From contig NZ_CAKASL010000001.1 in the NCBI RefSeq assembly GCF_916858655.1, positions 682,001 to 746,000 on the forward strand: a DNA stretch of 64,000 nucleotides, given 5' to 3'. The position numbers were made by a program, and so were the translations under genes. Below the pieces are notes generated by a model. It ran no database searches and had not been told where the DNA came from. It saw only the letters and a program-made list of their open reading frames with translations. This DNA is from Aeromicrobium sp. Leaf350. Its GTDB lineage: Bacteria > Actinomycetota > Actinomycetes > Propionibacteriales > Nocardioidaceae. Each line of letters begins with the position of its first letter. Position 1 is the stretch's first letter. Positions 1-8,162 of this stretch are shown piece by piece.

Positions 1-851
1 AGCACGTAGTCGAAGTCCTGGGTCACGGCCTCGGACATGCCGCGGGCGAAGCCGCCGGACCCGCCGAGGTTGGACTGGTCGATGATGCGCAGGCGGCCAC
101 CGAGCTGCTCGGCGACCTCCGCGAAGTCGGTCTGGTCGGCCACCTTGTCGGTGCCCTGGTCGACGATGAGGATCTGCTGCACGTGGTCCAGCACGTCGCT
201 GTCCTGCCCCAGACGGCGCAGGTTGTCGATGCAGAAGTCCGGCTTGTTCATCGTGGTCATCTGGATCATCGCGCGCCCCGTGAGCGGCGCGGCGGTCTGG
301 GCGACCCACTCGGCCCCCTCGAGCACGAGGTCCTGCTCACCCGCGACGAGGTCGAACCAGAGCCAGCCTCCGTCACCGAACGACTCGAGCGTGAGGTCGA
401 TGGACGTCTCGGTCTCGCCGGTCACCCGGTGCGAGTCGAGCTGCTGCAGCGCGCCGCGGGCGTTCGACTTCATGACGACGACGGTTCCTGCGCCGCTCGT
501 GCGCACCCGCAGCGTGACCTGCTCGACGGTGGTCCAGCGCCGCCAGTAGCCGGCCGGGAAGCCGTTGAAGTACGTGCCCAGGGACAGCCGCTCGTTGGCG
601 CGCACCCGCAGCGACCGGCGCGACAGGAAGTCCTCGAGGTGCACGGGAGCACCGGTCTCGGTGACCGACACCGCCACGTCCTTGCTGGTGCTGCGCACGG
701 ACGGGTCGCGCGGAGGCGTCACCATCGAGACGGCGGACGCGGTGTCGACGTACAGCCCGGCCGCGTCGAGGGCCGACATCGGCGGGAAGACCACCTTCTG
801 GAGGACGGTCGTGACCGTCTCGGCGGGTGTGGACTTCTTCGATCCGGCCAT
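1..851 (-). CDS. glfT2: Galactofuranosyltransferase GlfT2, N-terminal part (cut by left edge)
   Basis: About 283 N-terminal codons are visible and the frame runs off the left edge. The family polymerises the cell-wall galactan from UDP-galactofuranose at the cytoplasmic membrane face. The visible part matches the mycobacterial enzyme in order: the N-terminal beta-barrel region with FNGFPAGYWRRWTTVEQV (mycobacterial NAFPASYWRRWTT), the GDGGWLWFDL stretch, then the start of the GT2 domain with TTMNKP, IVDQGTDKV and SNLGGSGGFARGM. The catalytic DXD would lie beyond the edge. The ATG at 851 is used; an in-frame GTG at 913 is an alternative. It lies 94 bp after the GT-C gene on the same strand and is probably cotranscribed. 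Confidence 0.9.
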   Translation of the reverse strand, partial: MAGSKKSTPAETVTTVLQKVVFPPMSALDAAGLYVDTASAVSMVTPPRDPSVRSTSKDVAVSVTETGAPVHLEDFLSRRSLRVRANERLSLGTYFNGFPAGYWRRWTTVEQVTLRVRTSGAGTVVVMKSNARGALQQLDSHRVTGETETSIDLTLESFGDGGWLWFDLVAGEQDLVLEGAEWVAQTAAPLTGRAMIQMTTMNKPDFCIDNLRRLGQDSDVLDHVQQILIVDQGTDKVADQTDFAEVAEQLGGRLRIIDQSNLGGSGGFARGMSEAVTQDFDYV

Positions 852-945
852 GCTGTCAGGGGTACCTTCCGCGGGACGTGGGGCTTCCGCCCCGGGACGC
901 TCCATCGTCTCACAGGCCTCGGAGGGGGTTCCCCACCCACCGCGG

Positions 946-3135
946 TCAGGTCGAGGCGGGCTCGTCCGGGCGGGGGGCTCGCCTCGCGCGGCGTCGCACG
1001 AGCGGGTGGGCCACCGACCAGCCGGCGGCGATCAGGAGCGCGACCGCGGCGGACGCAAGCTCCAGCGTCCAGCCCGGCGGGCGGAACTGCACCGTGACGA
1101 CGTCGCCCGGGGCGGCGTCCTCCAGGTCGACCGAGAGCAGGAAGTCCCGGCGCGGGTCGCCGACCGAGGCCGGACCGTCGACCCGGTATCCCGGCCAGGC
1201 GATGCGGCTGAACGCGACCGACGCGTCGTCGGCGGTGACCTCGTCGACCCGGAAGCGGACCTCCGTCGTGGAGGAGGACTCGACCGTGACCTCGGCCCCG
1301 TCGGCGTGGACGACCGAGCCGGCGCGGCCGACGGGCTCGTCACGGCTCACGATCCAGGTGTGCTCGAAGGTCTCGAGGGTCCAGCCGTCGGGCGGCACCG
1401 GGCGATCGTTGACGTCGTCCTTCATGACGACGACCGTGTTGAGCATCATGTCGTCGGCGATCGTGCGGTCGTCGCCGTCGCGCTGGAAGAGGCGCTCGTA
1501 GGCGTCGGGGCAGGTCTCGCCGCGCTCGCCGGAGCACAGGATCTCGGACATGCGCTTGAAGCGGACCACGGTGTAGACGCTCGCGGCGTCCTTGCCGGTC
1601 AGGTACCAGGAGTTGGCCAGCAGCGTCTCGCTGTAGCCGTCGGGGTTGGCCGACAGCATGAAGACGTTGCCGACGGTGAAGATGCCGTGCTCGCTGCCCG
1701 CCTCCGTGGCGGCCGACTCGGCGATCGACTCCGGGACGTGGAAGTCGGGCAGCGGTCCGCGCGGGTTCTGCCAGGTCGCGAGCGCCGAGAACGCCAGCGC
1801 ACCCACGGCGACCGTGGCCGCGGCCAGCCGCACGCCCCGGGCCGGTGTCAGGTCGGGGCGCCGCATGATCCACTCCAGCAGGGCGGCCTGCACGAGGCCG
1901 CCCAGGACCACCCACTCGATGTTCGCGGGAACCGCGACCGCGCCGGACCAGACGGCCAGCAGCAGCAGGCCGCGAGCCCACCAGCGGTCGCGCTGGGTGA
2001 AGGTGCGCGGCCAGTTCTTGGTGGCCAGGACGGCGAACGCCACGCAGAACGCCATCACGACGTACGGCATCATCCGGATCTGGAAGCGCAGCGGACCGAC
2101 GTCGCTGGGGCCCATCACCAGGAGCAGGCCCGCGAGCCCGACCAGGCCCACGACCGCGAGCTCCGGACGCCGGCCGCGCAGCAGCAGCGCCGGCAGCAGG
2201 GGGATGAACCAGGCGATGAAGGCCACCGGGACGAACGGCAGGCCGCCGCCGAACCAGGTGACGGTCGGCCAGCCGGTGGCCAGCGGACCGATCGCCAGGT
2301 CACCGAGGTCCATGTTGAGGGCCTGGGTGTTGAAGATGCCGTCCGCGGTGCGCACCGTCGCCGACGACGTGAGCACGCTCGGCAGGAACACGAAGACGAC
2401 AAGGAGGCCGCTGTAGACGCCGAGGCCCAGGGTGCGTCGGACGTCCGACCAGCTCTTCTGCAGTCCCTGGGCGATGAGCATCGCCACGAACAGGGCGATG
2501 AGCATCAGCACGGGCGCGACGTACCCGACCGTCACGAGCAGGTACGACAGGACGAAGAACGGCCACGGATGGCGGCCGTGGCGCAGGTAGCGGTCCATCG
2601 CCCACCAGGTCCAGGCGAACAGGCCCGACCCCATCAGGCCCGTCACCCACGAGGGTGAGTCGAGGTAGGCGGTCTGCCCGCCCAGCGTGACGGCGAAGCC
2701 CGCGACGGCGGCCCAGGGCGCCGAGGCCCCGTAGGTGCGCGCGAGCAGGAAGACGCCGCTCGTCAGCACGAGCAGGAAGACGACCTTGACGAACGTCGCG
2801 TACAGCGCCGCGTCGTCCTGGGCGTGGCTGCCGATCGCGACGAGCCAGGAGAGCGGGTTCCACAACCCCCACTGACCCTCGACGAGCAGGTTGCCGCCCT
2901 GCCAGGCGCCGGGGTCCAGGATCGTCCAGTCGCCGTCGAGCAGTCGCTGCCCGAGGGCGTACCACTGGCCCACGGCGCCGGTCTGGGTGTCGTCCAGGAA
3001 GTAGTAGGTCGGGTTGCGCACCAGGCGCAGCACGACCGTCACGAGCGTGGCGACGCACGCCAGGGCCCACCACCCCAGCGACGCGCGCCGGTCGGACCGT
3101 GCCGTCGCCGGACGTTCGTCGACGGCAGAAGTCAT
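946..3135 (-). CDS. GT-C-type polytopic membrane protein (YfhO-like)
   Basis: Predicted product 729 aa. One hydrophobic helix follows a short basic N-terminus. A 'FLDDTQTG' segment in the first presumed outer loop has the paired Asp (about residues 48-49) typical of GT-C glycosyltransferases. About ten more transmembrane helices come next, then a beta-rich extracytoplasmic domain (about 480-690) and a final helix before a basic tail. The family uses polyprenyl-phosphate sugars at the outer membrane face; the substrate here is unknown. Position before glfT2 suggests a role in cell-wall glycan or glycolipid decoration. The ATG at 3135 is chosen because a TAACCT -10 lies 7 nt upstream; a longer start at 3153 is possible. 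Confidence 0.7.
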   Translation of the reverse strand: MTSAVDERPATARSDRRASLGWWALACVATLVTVVLRLVRNPTYYFLDDTQTGAVGQWYALGQRLLDGDWTILDPGAWQGGNLLVEGQWGLWNPLSWLVAIGSHAQDDAALYATFVKVVFLLVLTSGVFLLARTYGASAPWAAVAGFAVTLGGQTAYLDSPSWVTGLMGSGLFAWTWWAMDRYLRHGRHPWPFFVLSYLLVTVGYVAPVLMLIALFVAMLIAQGLQKSWSDVRRTLGLGVYSGLLVVFVFLPSVLTSSATVRTADGIFNTQALNMDLGDLAIGPLATGWPTVTWFGGGLPFVPVAFIAWFIPLLPALLLRGRRPELAVVGLVGLAGLLLVMGPSDVGPLRFQIRMMPYVVMAFCVAFAVLATKNWPRTFTQRDRWWARGLLLLAVWSGAVAVPANIEWVVLGGLVQAALLEWIMRRPDLTPARGVRLAAATVAVGALAFSALATWQNPRGPLPDFHVPESIAESAATEAGSEHGIFTVGNVFMLSANPDGYSETLLANSWYLTGKDAASVYTVVRFKRMSEILCSGERGETCPDAYERLFQRDGDDRTIADDMMLNTVVVMKDDVNDRPVPPDGWTLETFEHTWIVSRDEPVGRAGSVVHADGAEVTVESSSTTEVRFRVDEVTADDASVAFSRIAWPGYRVDGPASVGDPRRDFLLSVDLEDAAPGDVVTVQFRPPGWTLELASAAVALLIAAGWSVAHPLVRRRARRAPRPDEPAST

Positions 3136-3142
3136 GCGCCCT

Positions 3143-3148
3143 AGGTTA
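3143..3148 (-). promoter_or_regulatory. -10 element (TAACCT) for leaderless GT-C gene
   Basis: TAACCT on the minus strand ends 7 nt before the ATG at 3135, which suits a transcript beginning at the start codon. No good -35 is visible. Confidence 0.45.
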
Positions 3149-3162
3149 GACATGGTTCAGCG

Positions 3163-5514
3163 TCAGCTGACGGCTGCCCCGCGGGGCAGGCCGGAGGCCA
3201 CGCCCGGGTCCACCGTCAGCACGACCGGCGTGCCGCCGCCGTTCAGGCGCACGAGCGCGTCCCAGCTCGTCACGGGTCGGTACGTGCCGCCCTCGGCCGC
3301 CAGGACCGTGGCGTCGTTCGAGGCCTTCACGAACAGGCGGGGAACGGTGGGGCCCGTGCGGTCGAAGGTCGCGCACGCCTCGGTCGTCCACTCCTGCACC
3401 GCGAATCCCTGCGCCGCGTCGGCGCCGGTGACGCGGGAGACCTTGCCGCTCGCGGCGGCCACCAGGTCGGTGCCGCACCGGCCCCAGAGGCTCAGGTCGG
3501 CGACGCGGGTGCGGGTGCCGAGGTCGGCCGTCGAGACGGTCGCGAACGAGGACGGGATGCCCCACTGGGCGGCCATCGCGAACGACGGGATGCGGGCGAG
3601 CTTGTCGCCGGAGACCACGAGGACCTCGGGCGAGCTGCTCGGCTTCACGAGCGACGCGTCGCGCAGGCGGGCTCCCCCGGCGGGGATGCGGGCCAGGCCG
3701 TCGGCCGTCATCGTGACGATGGTCGGGTCGCCCTCGCCTCCGATGCGCTGGGCGTCGGACCACGACAGGACCGCTCGACGGACGCCCTGCTCGACGGAGT
3801 AGACCGTGGCGTCGCCGGCCTTCTTGACCAGGAGGCCGGACGCGACCGCTCGCCCGCCGAGGGCGAGCTGGGCACACGTCTGCGGCTGGAGCGCCACCGT
3901 GGGGAGCCCGGCAGCGGCCGGGTTCGCGAGGCGGTGCAGCGTGCCGGTCCCGGCGACGTAGGTCGATCCACCACAGGTGACCGCGGTCTCGACCTTGGTC
4001 CCCGCCGGGCGGTAGCCGGTCAGGTCGGCGGCGGTGACGGTCTGGAGCGTGCTGGACGCCCGGCCCAGCTCCGTGGTCGCCGCGAAGTCCGCGACGGGCA
4101 GCAGGGTGTTCGTGCCGTCGGTCAAGTACACCTGCGGCGAGGCGGCGTCGCGCACCAGCGTCGCCGGGGCGAACAGCGTCGGCGCCTTGGTGAAGGCGGC
4201 GTAGCGGGCGTCGCCCATGCGAGCGGTCCACCCGAGCGGCGACCCGGTCAGGGCCCGGACCGCCTCGGCGTCCCAGTACGGCTGGGCCGCGCCGGACGAG
4301 GACAGCAGGACGGGTCGGGCACCAGCGCCGACCCGGGCCCAGCTCGACATCTCGGGGCCCGCGGTCGTGCCGGCGAACATCGCCGGGTGGGCGCTCGTGA
4401 GGCTCGCGCACGACCCGCCCCAGATCGCCACCTGGTCACAGCTCGCGAACCGGTGCAGCGTGCCGTCCTGCACGAGGCTGATGGCACCGCTGCCCGTGTC
4501 GTGCAGGATCGTCGACGTGGCTCCGGCGGCGGCGTAGCGGTTGACGAAGCTCGCGCTGACCGTGTTGAGCGGGCCGAACACCTGGATCAGCTCGTTGTAG
4601 TCGTCGAGGGACGCGACGCTCCAGCGACGCAGTCCGTCGATCAGGTAGACCGTGGGGTCGGCGGCGGTGCGGATGAGTCGCACCGCTCCGCCCTGGGTCG
4701 AGCCGAACCAGTCGCTGAAGTAGCGGTAGAAGTTGCGGTTGCCGTACGAGGAGCAGCTGTCCCCGGTGCCCGCGCCGGCCGCGATCGACGCCGCGTTCGG
4801 CTGGTACGGCGTGTAGTAGTAGAGGTTGGCCGTCGCCTGGTTCTCGATGTAGACCGGCGTGCCGCCGCACGCGGCGTTGGGGTGGTACCGGATCGTCGGC
4901 GAGGTGCCGGGGTTGTTCCAGGTGTACCGACCGCTGAGCTCGTAGACGCGCATCTGGCGGATGCCGGCGTACACCTGGTTGCCGAACCCGTAGTACTGGG
5001 CGTCGCACGCCGAGGTGTCGGGGCACCCCATGCCCATCGCCGCGCGGTACTTCCCGTCGGTCGGGGCGGTGGTCGTGACGAGGCCCTGCTCCTTCTGGAG
5101 CATGACCAGGATGACCTGGGGGTTGACGCCGCACGACTGGGCGACCTTCCAGATGATCGTGGCGGCCTTCTCGTACCCCGGGGAGGCGTAGCCGTTGCAG
5201 TACGCGTCGGCCGCCTTGTTCACCGAGATGAGGTTGATGTGCTTGAGGCAGTAGGCGTCGGTGCAGCGGGAGCCCTGGGCGTCCAGGAACGACTGGATCT
5301 GGGCGACGCTCATCGTCCCGGTGTCGAAGAACACCGCGTCGCTGATGATGTTGCCGGGCCGGAACTGGGACATGTCGACGGCCTCGGAGTCCGGGGCGCG
5401 CGACACGTTCAGGACGCCGACCAAGCCGACGGCGACGAGCACCCCGACCAGGACGAGGCGCAGCGACCGGAAGGCCGGCGACGTCCTGTGACGCGTGGGG
5501 GTGCTGTGACGCAT
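3163..5514 (-). CDS. Secreted lytic-transglycosylase-like protein with surface repeats
   Basis: Predicted product 783 aa. The basic N-terminus is followed by a hydrophobic segment (about 18-37) that could be a signal peptide or anchor. The mature start reads 'VDMSQFRPGNIISDAVFFD'. A lysozyme/transglycosylase-like domain follows, with 'CGVNPQVILVMLQKEQGLV' as the likely catalytic Glu helix and 'AMGMGCPD..AQYYGFGNQVYAGIRQM' after it. The C-terminal two thirds contain several degenerate units like 'PTVYLIDGLRRWSVAS' and 'PQVYLTDGTNTLLPV', suggesting a repeated beta fold. Such proteins are often labelled hemagglutinin-like in actinobacteria; the activity is inferred. The start at 5514 has a CATACT -10-like hexamer 7 nt upstream; a GTG at 5538 is the longer alternative. 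Confidence 0.65.
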   Translation of the reverse strand: MRHSTPTRHRTSPAFRSLRLVLVGVLVAVGLVGVLNVSRAPDSEAVDMSQFRPGNIISDAVFFDTGTMSVAQIQSFLDAQGSRCTDAYCLKHINLISVNKAADAYCNGYASPGYEKAATIIWKVAQSCGVNPQVILVMLQKEQGLVTTTAPTDGKYRAAMGMGCPDTSACDAQYYGFGNQVYAGIRQMRVYELSGRYTWNNPGTSPTIRYHPNAACGGTPVYIENQATANLYYYTPYQPNAASIAAGAGTGDSCSSYGNRNFYRYFSDWFGSTQGGAVRLIRTAADPTVYLIDGLRRWSVASLDDYNELIQVFGPLNTVSASFVNRYAAAGATSTILHDTGSGAISLVQDGTLHRFASCDQVAIWGGSCASLTSAHPAMFAGTTAGPEMSSWARVGAGARPVLLSSSGAAQPYWDAEAVRALTGSPLGWTARMGDARYAAFTKAPTLFAPATLVRDAASPQVYLTDGTNTLLPVADFAATTELGRASSTLQTVTAADLTGYRPAGTKVETAVTCGGSTYVAGTGTLHRLANPAAAGLPTVALQPQTCAQLALGGRAVASGLLVKKAGDATVYSVEQGVRRAVLSWSDAQRIGGEGDPTIVTMTADGLARIPAGGARLRDASLVKPSSSPEVLVVSGDKLARIPSFAMAAQWGIPSSFATVSTADLGTRTRVADLSLWGRCGTDLVAAASGKVSRVTGADAAQGFAVQEWTTEACATFDRTGPTVPRLFVKASNDATVLAAEGGTYRPVTSWDALVRLNGGGTPVVLTVDPGVASGLPRGAAVS

Positions 5515-5583
5515 GGGAGTCAGTATGCGGTACGGCACGGGTTCTGTCCCGGGTCCTCGGGAGACAGCAGTCCGGTCGGACGG

Positions 5584-6042
5584 TCAGACGCGCCGGCGAG
5601 AGCTGCCGACCGCCACGAGCACCACGCCCAGGAGCACCGCGATCACGACCCCGACCAGGACGGGGTGGGAGCCGGTCTGGCGCAGGAGCGAGAACACACC
5701 GGCGCCGATCGTGGTCCAGATCGTCGCCCAGAGCGCGGCGCCCGGCACGAGCCCGAGCAGGTAGCGCGGCGTCGTCATCCGGCAGAGGCCCGCCGCCAGG
5801 TTGATGACGGTCTGCGCCCCGACCGTCAGGAAGCTCAGCGTCACCGCGGGCGGACCCCAGCGGTCGACCCGCTCCATCGCGAACCTGAGCCGCTCGCTCG
5901 GCTCGCGGCCGCGGGCAGCGCCGGCGGCGATGAGCCGGCCGATGCCGTACGTCGCGCCGGCCCGCAGCACGACGATCGCGAACAGGGTCAGCCAGGCCCA
6001 GAACCAGGGCCAGGAGCGGATGTCGTCGAGCACGCCGTTCAC
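5584..6042 (-). CDS. Small VTT/DedA-like membrane protein
   Basis: Predicted product 152 aa starting at a GTG that overlaps the rimI stop in a GTGA junction. Four hydrophobic segments are visible. The middle part 'RWGPPAVTLSFLTVGAQTVINLAAGLCRMTTPRYLLGLVPGAALW' resembles the VTT (SNARE-associated) core of DedA proteins, which are implicated in lipid scrambling or membrane homeostasis. It occupies the place after rimI where many actinobacteria keep tsaD. The function is not known and the family call is moderate. Confidence 0.65.
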   Translation of the reverse strand: MNGVLDDIRSWPWFWAWLTLFAIVVLRAGATYGIGRLIAAGAARGREPSERLRFAMERVDRWGPPAVTLSFLTVGAQTVINLAAGLCRMTTPRYLLGLVPGAALWATIWTTIGAGVFSLLRQTGSHPVLVGVVIAVLLGVVLVAVGSSRRRV

Positions 6043-6485
6043 GGCAGCGCCCGTTCCATGACGAGGGCGTCGCCGCCGTCGGCGTAGTACGCCCGGCGCC
6101 GGTGGATCTCGCGGAAGCCCAGCCCGCCGTAGAGCGCCTGCGCGCCGGTGTTGTCCGCCGCGACCTCCAGCAGGATGCGCTCGGCGCCGGCGTCCGCGGC
6201 GGTGCGCAGCAGCTCCTCCACCAGCACCCGTGCCACGCCTCGGCGACGGGACGCGGGACGGACGGCGACCCGCAGCAGGTCGGCGGTCTCGGCGACGACG
6301 AGCGTCGACGACCAGCCCACGGCCGTCTCCCCCTCCACGGCCAGGCGCACGTGCCGCTCGACCGAGGCCACCTCGCTCGCGACCGACGACGCGCTCCACG
6401 GGTCGTCGAAGCAGGCGCGCTCCAGCTCGGCGAGGACGGGGACGTCGTCCTGGGTCGCGGCGCGGACGACCACCGTGGCGGTCAT
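6039..6485 (-). CDS. rimI: Ribosomal-protein-S18-alanine N-acetyltransferase RimI
   Basis: 148 aa GNAT enzyme, the normal length for RimI, which acetylates the N-terminal alanine of ribosomal protein S18. Visible marks are the acetyl-CoA loop 'RVAVRPASRRRGVARVLVEELL', 'LEVAADNTGAQALYGGLGFREI' and a C-terminal 'YYADGGDALVMER'. The start codon overlaps the tsaB stop by 4 bp and the stop overlaps the VTT gene, so the three are translationally coupled. The tsaB-rimI pairing is the family's standard neighbourhood. Confidence 0.9.
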   Translation of the reverse strand: MTATVVVRAATQDDVPVLAELERACFDDPWSASSVASEVASVERHVRLAVEGETAVGWSSTLVVAETADLLRVAVRPASRRRGVARVLVEELLRTAADAGAERILLEVAADNTGAQALYGGLGFREIHRRRAYYADGGDALVMERALP

Positions 6486-7114
6486 CGCTGGTCGAGCGGC
6501 ACGGCGTCGGGCCGGCGCAGGTACAACGGCTCGAGCGGGAGGACCTCGACGAGCCGGTCGACCACGGCGCGCGCGAGGGCGGCTCCCGTCGGGTCGAGCG
6601 GGCCCCGCGATCCCCCGAGCACGGCGGCGTGGACCTCGGCTCCGCGGCCGACCACCGGCAGGTCGCCGAAGCGCTCGACCACGGCCGCCGGGGTGTCGAC
6701 CGCTGGACCGTCGAGCCGGCGCGCGTCAGGTCCGTACCGCGCCCAGTAGACCTCGCGGCGGCGGGCGTCGGTCGCGACGAGGAACTCGCCGTCGAAGGCC
6801 TCGGCGGCGTCGACCGCGAGGACGTCGAGCGTGCAGACACCGTGGGTGCGCAGGCCGAGGGTGGCTCCGAGGGTCAGCGCCGTCACGACGCCGACCCGGA
6901 GGCCCGTGTAGGGGCCCGGACCGACACCCACCGCGACGTCCGTGAGGTCGGCCGGGACGGCACCCGCCTGGCGAAGTGCGGCCGTGATGGCCGGGGCCAG
7001 CTGCTCGCCGTGCGCCGTGGCGCCCTCGCCGCCCGCCTCGCCGACCACGGAACTGCCGTCGTGGACCGCGACCGTGATGGCCGGGGTCGCGGTGTCGAAG
7101 GCGAGCAGGAGCAC
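6482..7114 (-). CDS. tsaB: tRNA t6A biosynthesis protein TsaB
   Basis: 210 aa. TsaB is the ASKHA-fold partner of TsaD and TsaE in making N6-threonylcarbamoyladenosine at tRNA position 37. The N-terminus 'LLLAFDTATPAITVAVHDG', 'HGEQLAPAI' and 'VAVGVGPGPYTGLRVGV' are characteristic, and the shortened C-terminal lobe is as expected for TsaB rather than TsaD. The GTG start lies 6 nt after a TAGGCT -10, suggesting a leaderless promoter inside the string. tsaE is fused upstream; tsaD is not in this window. Confidence 0.93.
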   Translation of the reverse strand: MLLLAFDTATPAITVAVHDGSSVVGEAGGEGATAHGEQLAPAITAALRQAGAVPADLTDVAVGVGPGPYTGLRVGVVTALTLGATLGLRTHGVCTLDVLAVDAAEAFDGEFLVATDARRREVYWARYGPDARRLDGPAVDTPAAVVERFGDLPVVGRGAEVHAAVLGGSRGPLDPTGAALARAVVDRLVEVLPLEPLYLRRPDAVPLDQR

Positions 7115-7120
7115 GGGCCG

Positions 7121-7126
7121 AGCCTA
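7121..7126 (-). promoter_or_regulatory. -10 element (TAGGCT) for leaderless tsaB
   Basis: TAGGCT on the minus strand is followed by 6 nt and then the tsaB GTG. It sits in the 24-bp gap after the GNAT-TsaE stop, so tsaB-rimI-VTT may be transcribed separately from the upstream genes. Confidence 0.45.
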
Positions 7127-7138
7127 GCCAGCGCCGAC

Positions 7139-8149
7139 TCAGGCGCCCAGGAGGGTCGAGCGCAGCGGCACGCCGAGCCAGCGCGACCCGTAGGAGCGGA
7201 TCGTCAGGACGCGGGCCTCCGCGAGGTCGTCGGCCTCACCGGCGGCGACGCCCATCGGGTCGCGCGTGCCGAGCGGGTCGCCGGGGCGGGCGTGCCGGCG
7301 CTCCAGGTGCACGTGGAGCCGGTTGGATGCCAGCTGCTCGGCGATGCCCTGGCCCCACTCCACGACCGTCACCGAGCTGTCGACGGAGGCGTCGAGGTCG
7401 AGGTCGTCGAGCTCCGCTGCCGAGCCGAGCCGATAGGCGTCGACGTGCACCAGACCGGGCCCGTCGGTCAGGGACGGGTGGGTGCGGGCGATGACGAACG
7501 TCGGCGACGTCACGGGACCCCGCACGCCCAGCCCCTCGGCCAGGCCCTGGGTGAACGTGGTCTTGCCGGCTCCGAGGTCGCCCGAGAGCACCAGCAGATC
7601 CCCCGCCCGCAGGAGCGTCGCGAGCCGGCCCGCCAGCGCCTGGGTGTCGTCCGGCGTGTGGGTCTCACGGGCGAGCCAGAGGGTCTTCCCGAACTCCAGC
7701 AAGGTGCTGCCACCGTCGTCCTCGGTGTCACCCGTGCGCACGTACTTGCGCCGCTCCCAGAACCGCACCGTGTCGGGCAGCTCGGAACGGACGTGCAGCC
7801 AGATGCCGTCCTTGCCCCGCTCCTCCGCCGTGTCCTCGGCGACGCCGACCATCGCCGACGCGACGCCGCGCGACTGGATCTCGGGGTCGACCGCGACGCG
7901 GCGCAGGCCCAGCAGGCCCGGACGCGACTCGTCGAACAGCAGCGCACCCATGGGGCGTCCGCGCCGCTCGACCAGCAGCCCGCCGGACGCGGCGAGCGCC
8001 TCGGCGACCGACTCGGTGGTCTCGTCGGTCGCGGTGCTCGGCGGGTCCAGCACCGGCCGCGCCGCGAACGACCGGCGGATGATGTCGGCCACGACCTCCG
8101 CGTGCTCGGGGCCCGCCTCGATGACGTCGAGCGCGTGCAGGGAGCTCAT
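7139..8149 (-). CDS. tsaE: GNAT acetyltransferase-TsaE fusion protein
   Basis: 336 aa, about twice a normal TsaE. Residues 1-150 form a GNAT domain with the acetyl-CoA motif 'RRVAVDPEIQSRGVASAM' and a late 'FWERRKYVRTGD'. Residues 155-336 form a complete TsaE P-loop ATPase: 'GDLGAGKTT' (190-198), 'TSPTFVI', 'VDAYRL' (236-241) and 'VVEWG' (262-266). TsaE powers the TsaB-TsaD complex in t6A synthesis. The frame is uninterrupted through the junction, so this looks like a genuine fusion. The GNAT substrate is unknown. It lies 24 bp before tsaB. Confidence 0.9.
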   Translation of the reverse strand: MSSLHALDVIEAGPEHAEVVADIIRRSFAARPVLDPPSTATDETTESVAEALAASGGLLVERRGRPMGALLFDESRPGLLGLRRVAVDPEIQSRGVASAMVGVAEDTAEERGKDGIWLHVRSELPDTVRFWERRKYVRTGDTEDDGGSTLLEFGKTLWLARETHTPDDTQALAGRLATLLRAGDLLVLSGDLGAGKTTFTQGLAEGLGVRGPVTSPTFVIARTHPSLTDGPGLVHVDAYRLGSAAELDDLDLDASVDSSVTVVEWGQGIAEQLASNRLHVHLERRHARPGDPLGTRDPMGVAAGEADDLAEARVLTIRSYGSRWLGVPLRSTLLGA

Positions 8150-8162
8150 CGCGTCACCTCGT

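Noticed and set aside
7115-8162. Separate GNAT and tsaE genes mis-joined by a frameshift
   Set aside because: One continuous frame without internal stop. The linker 'STLLEFGKTLWLARETHTPDDTQ' is plausible coding sequence and codon use is even across it.
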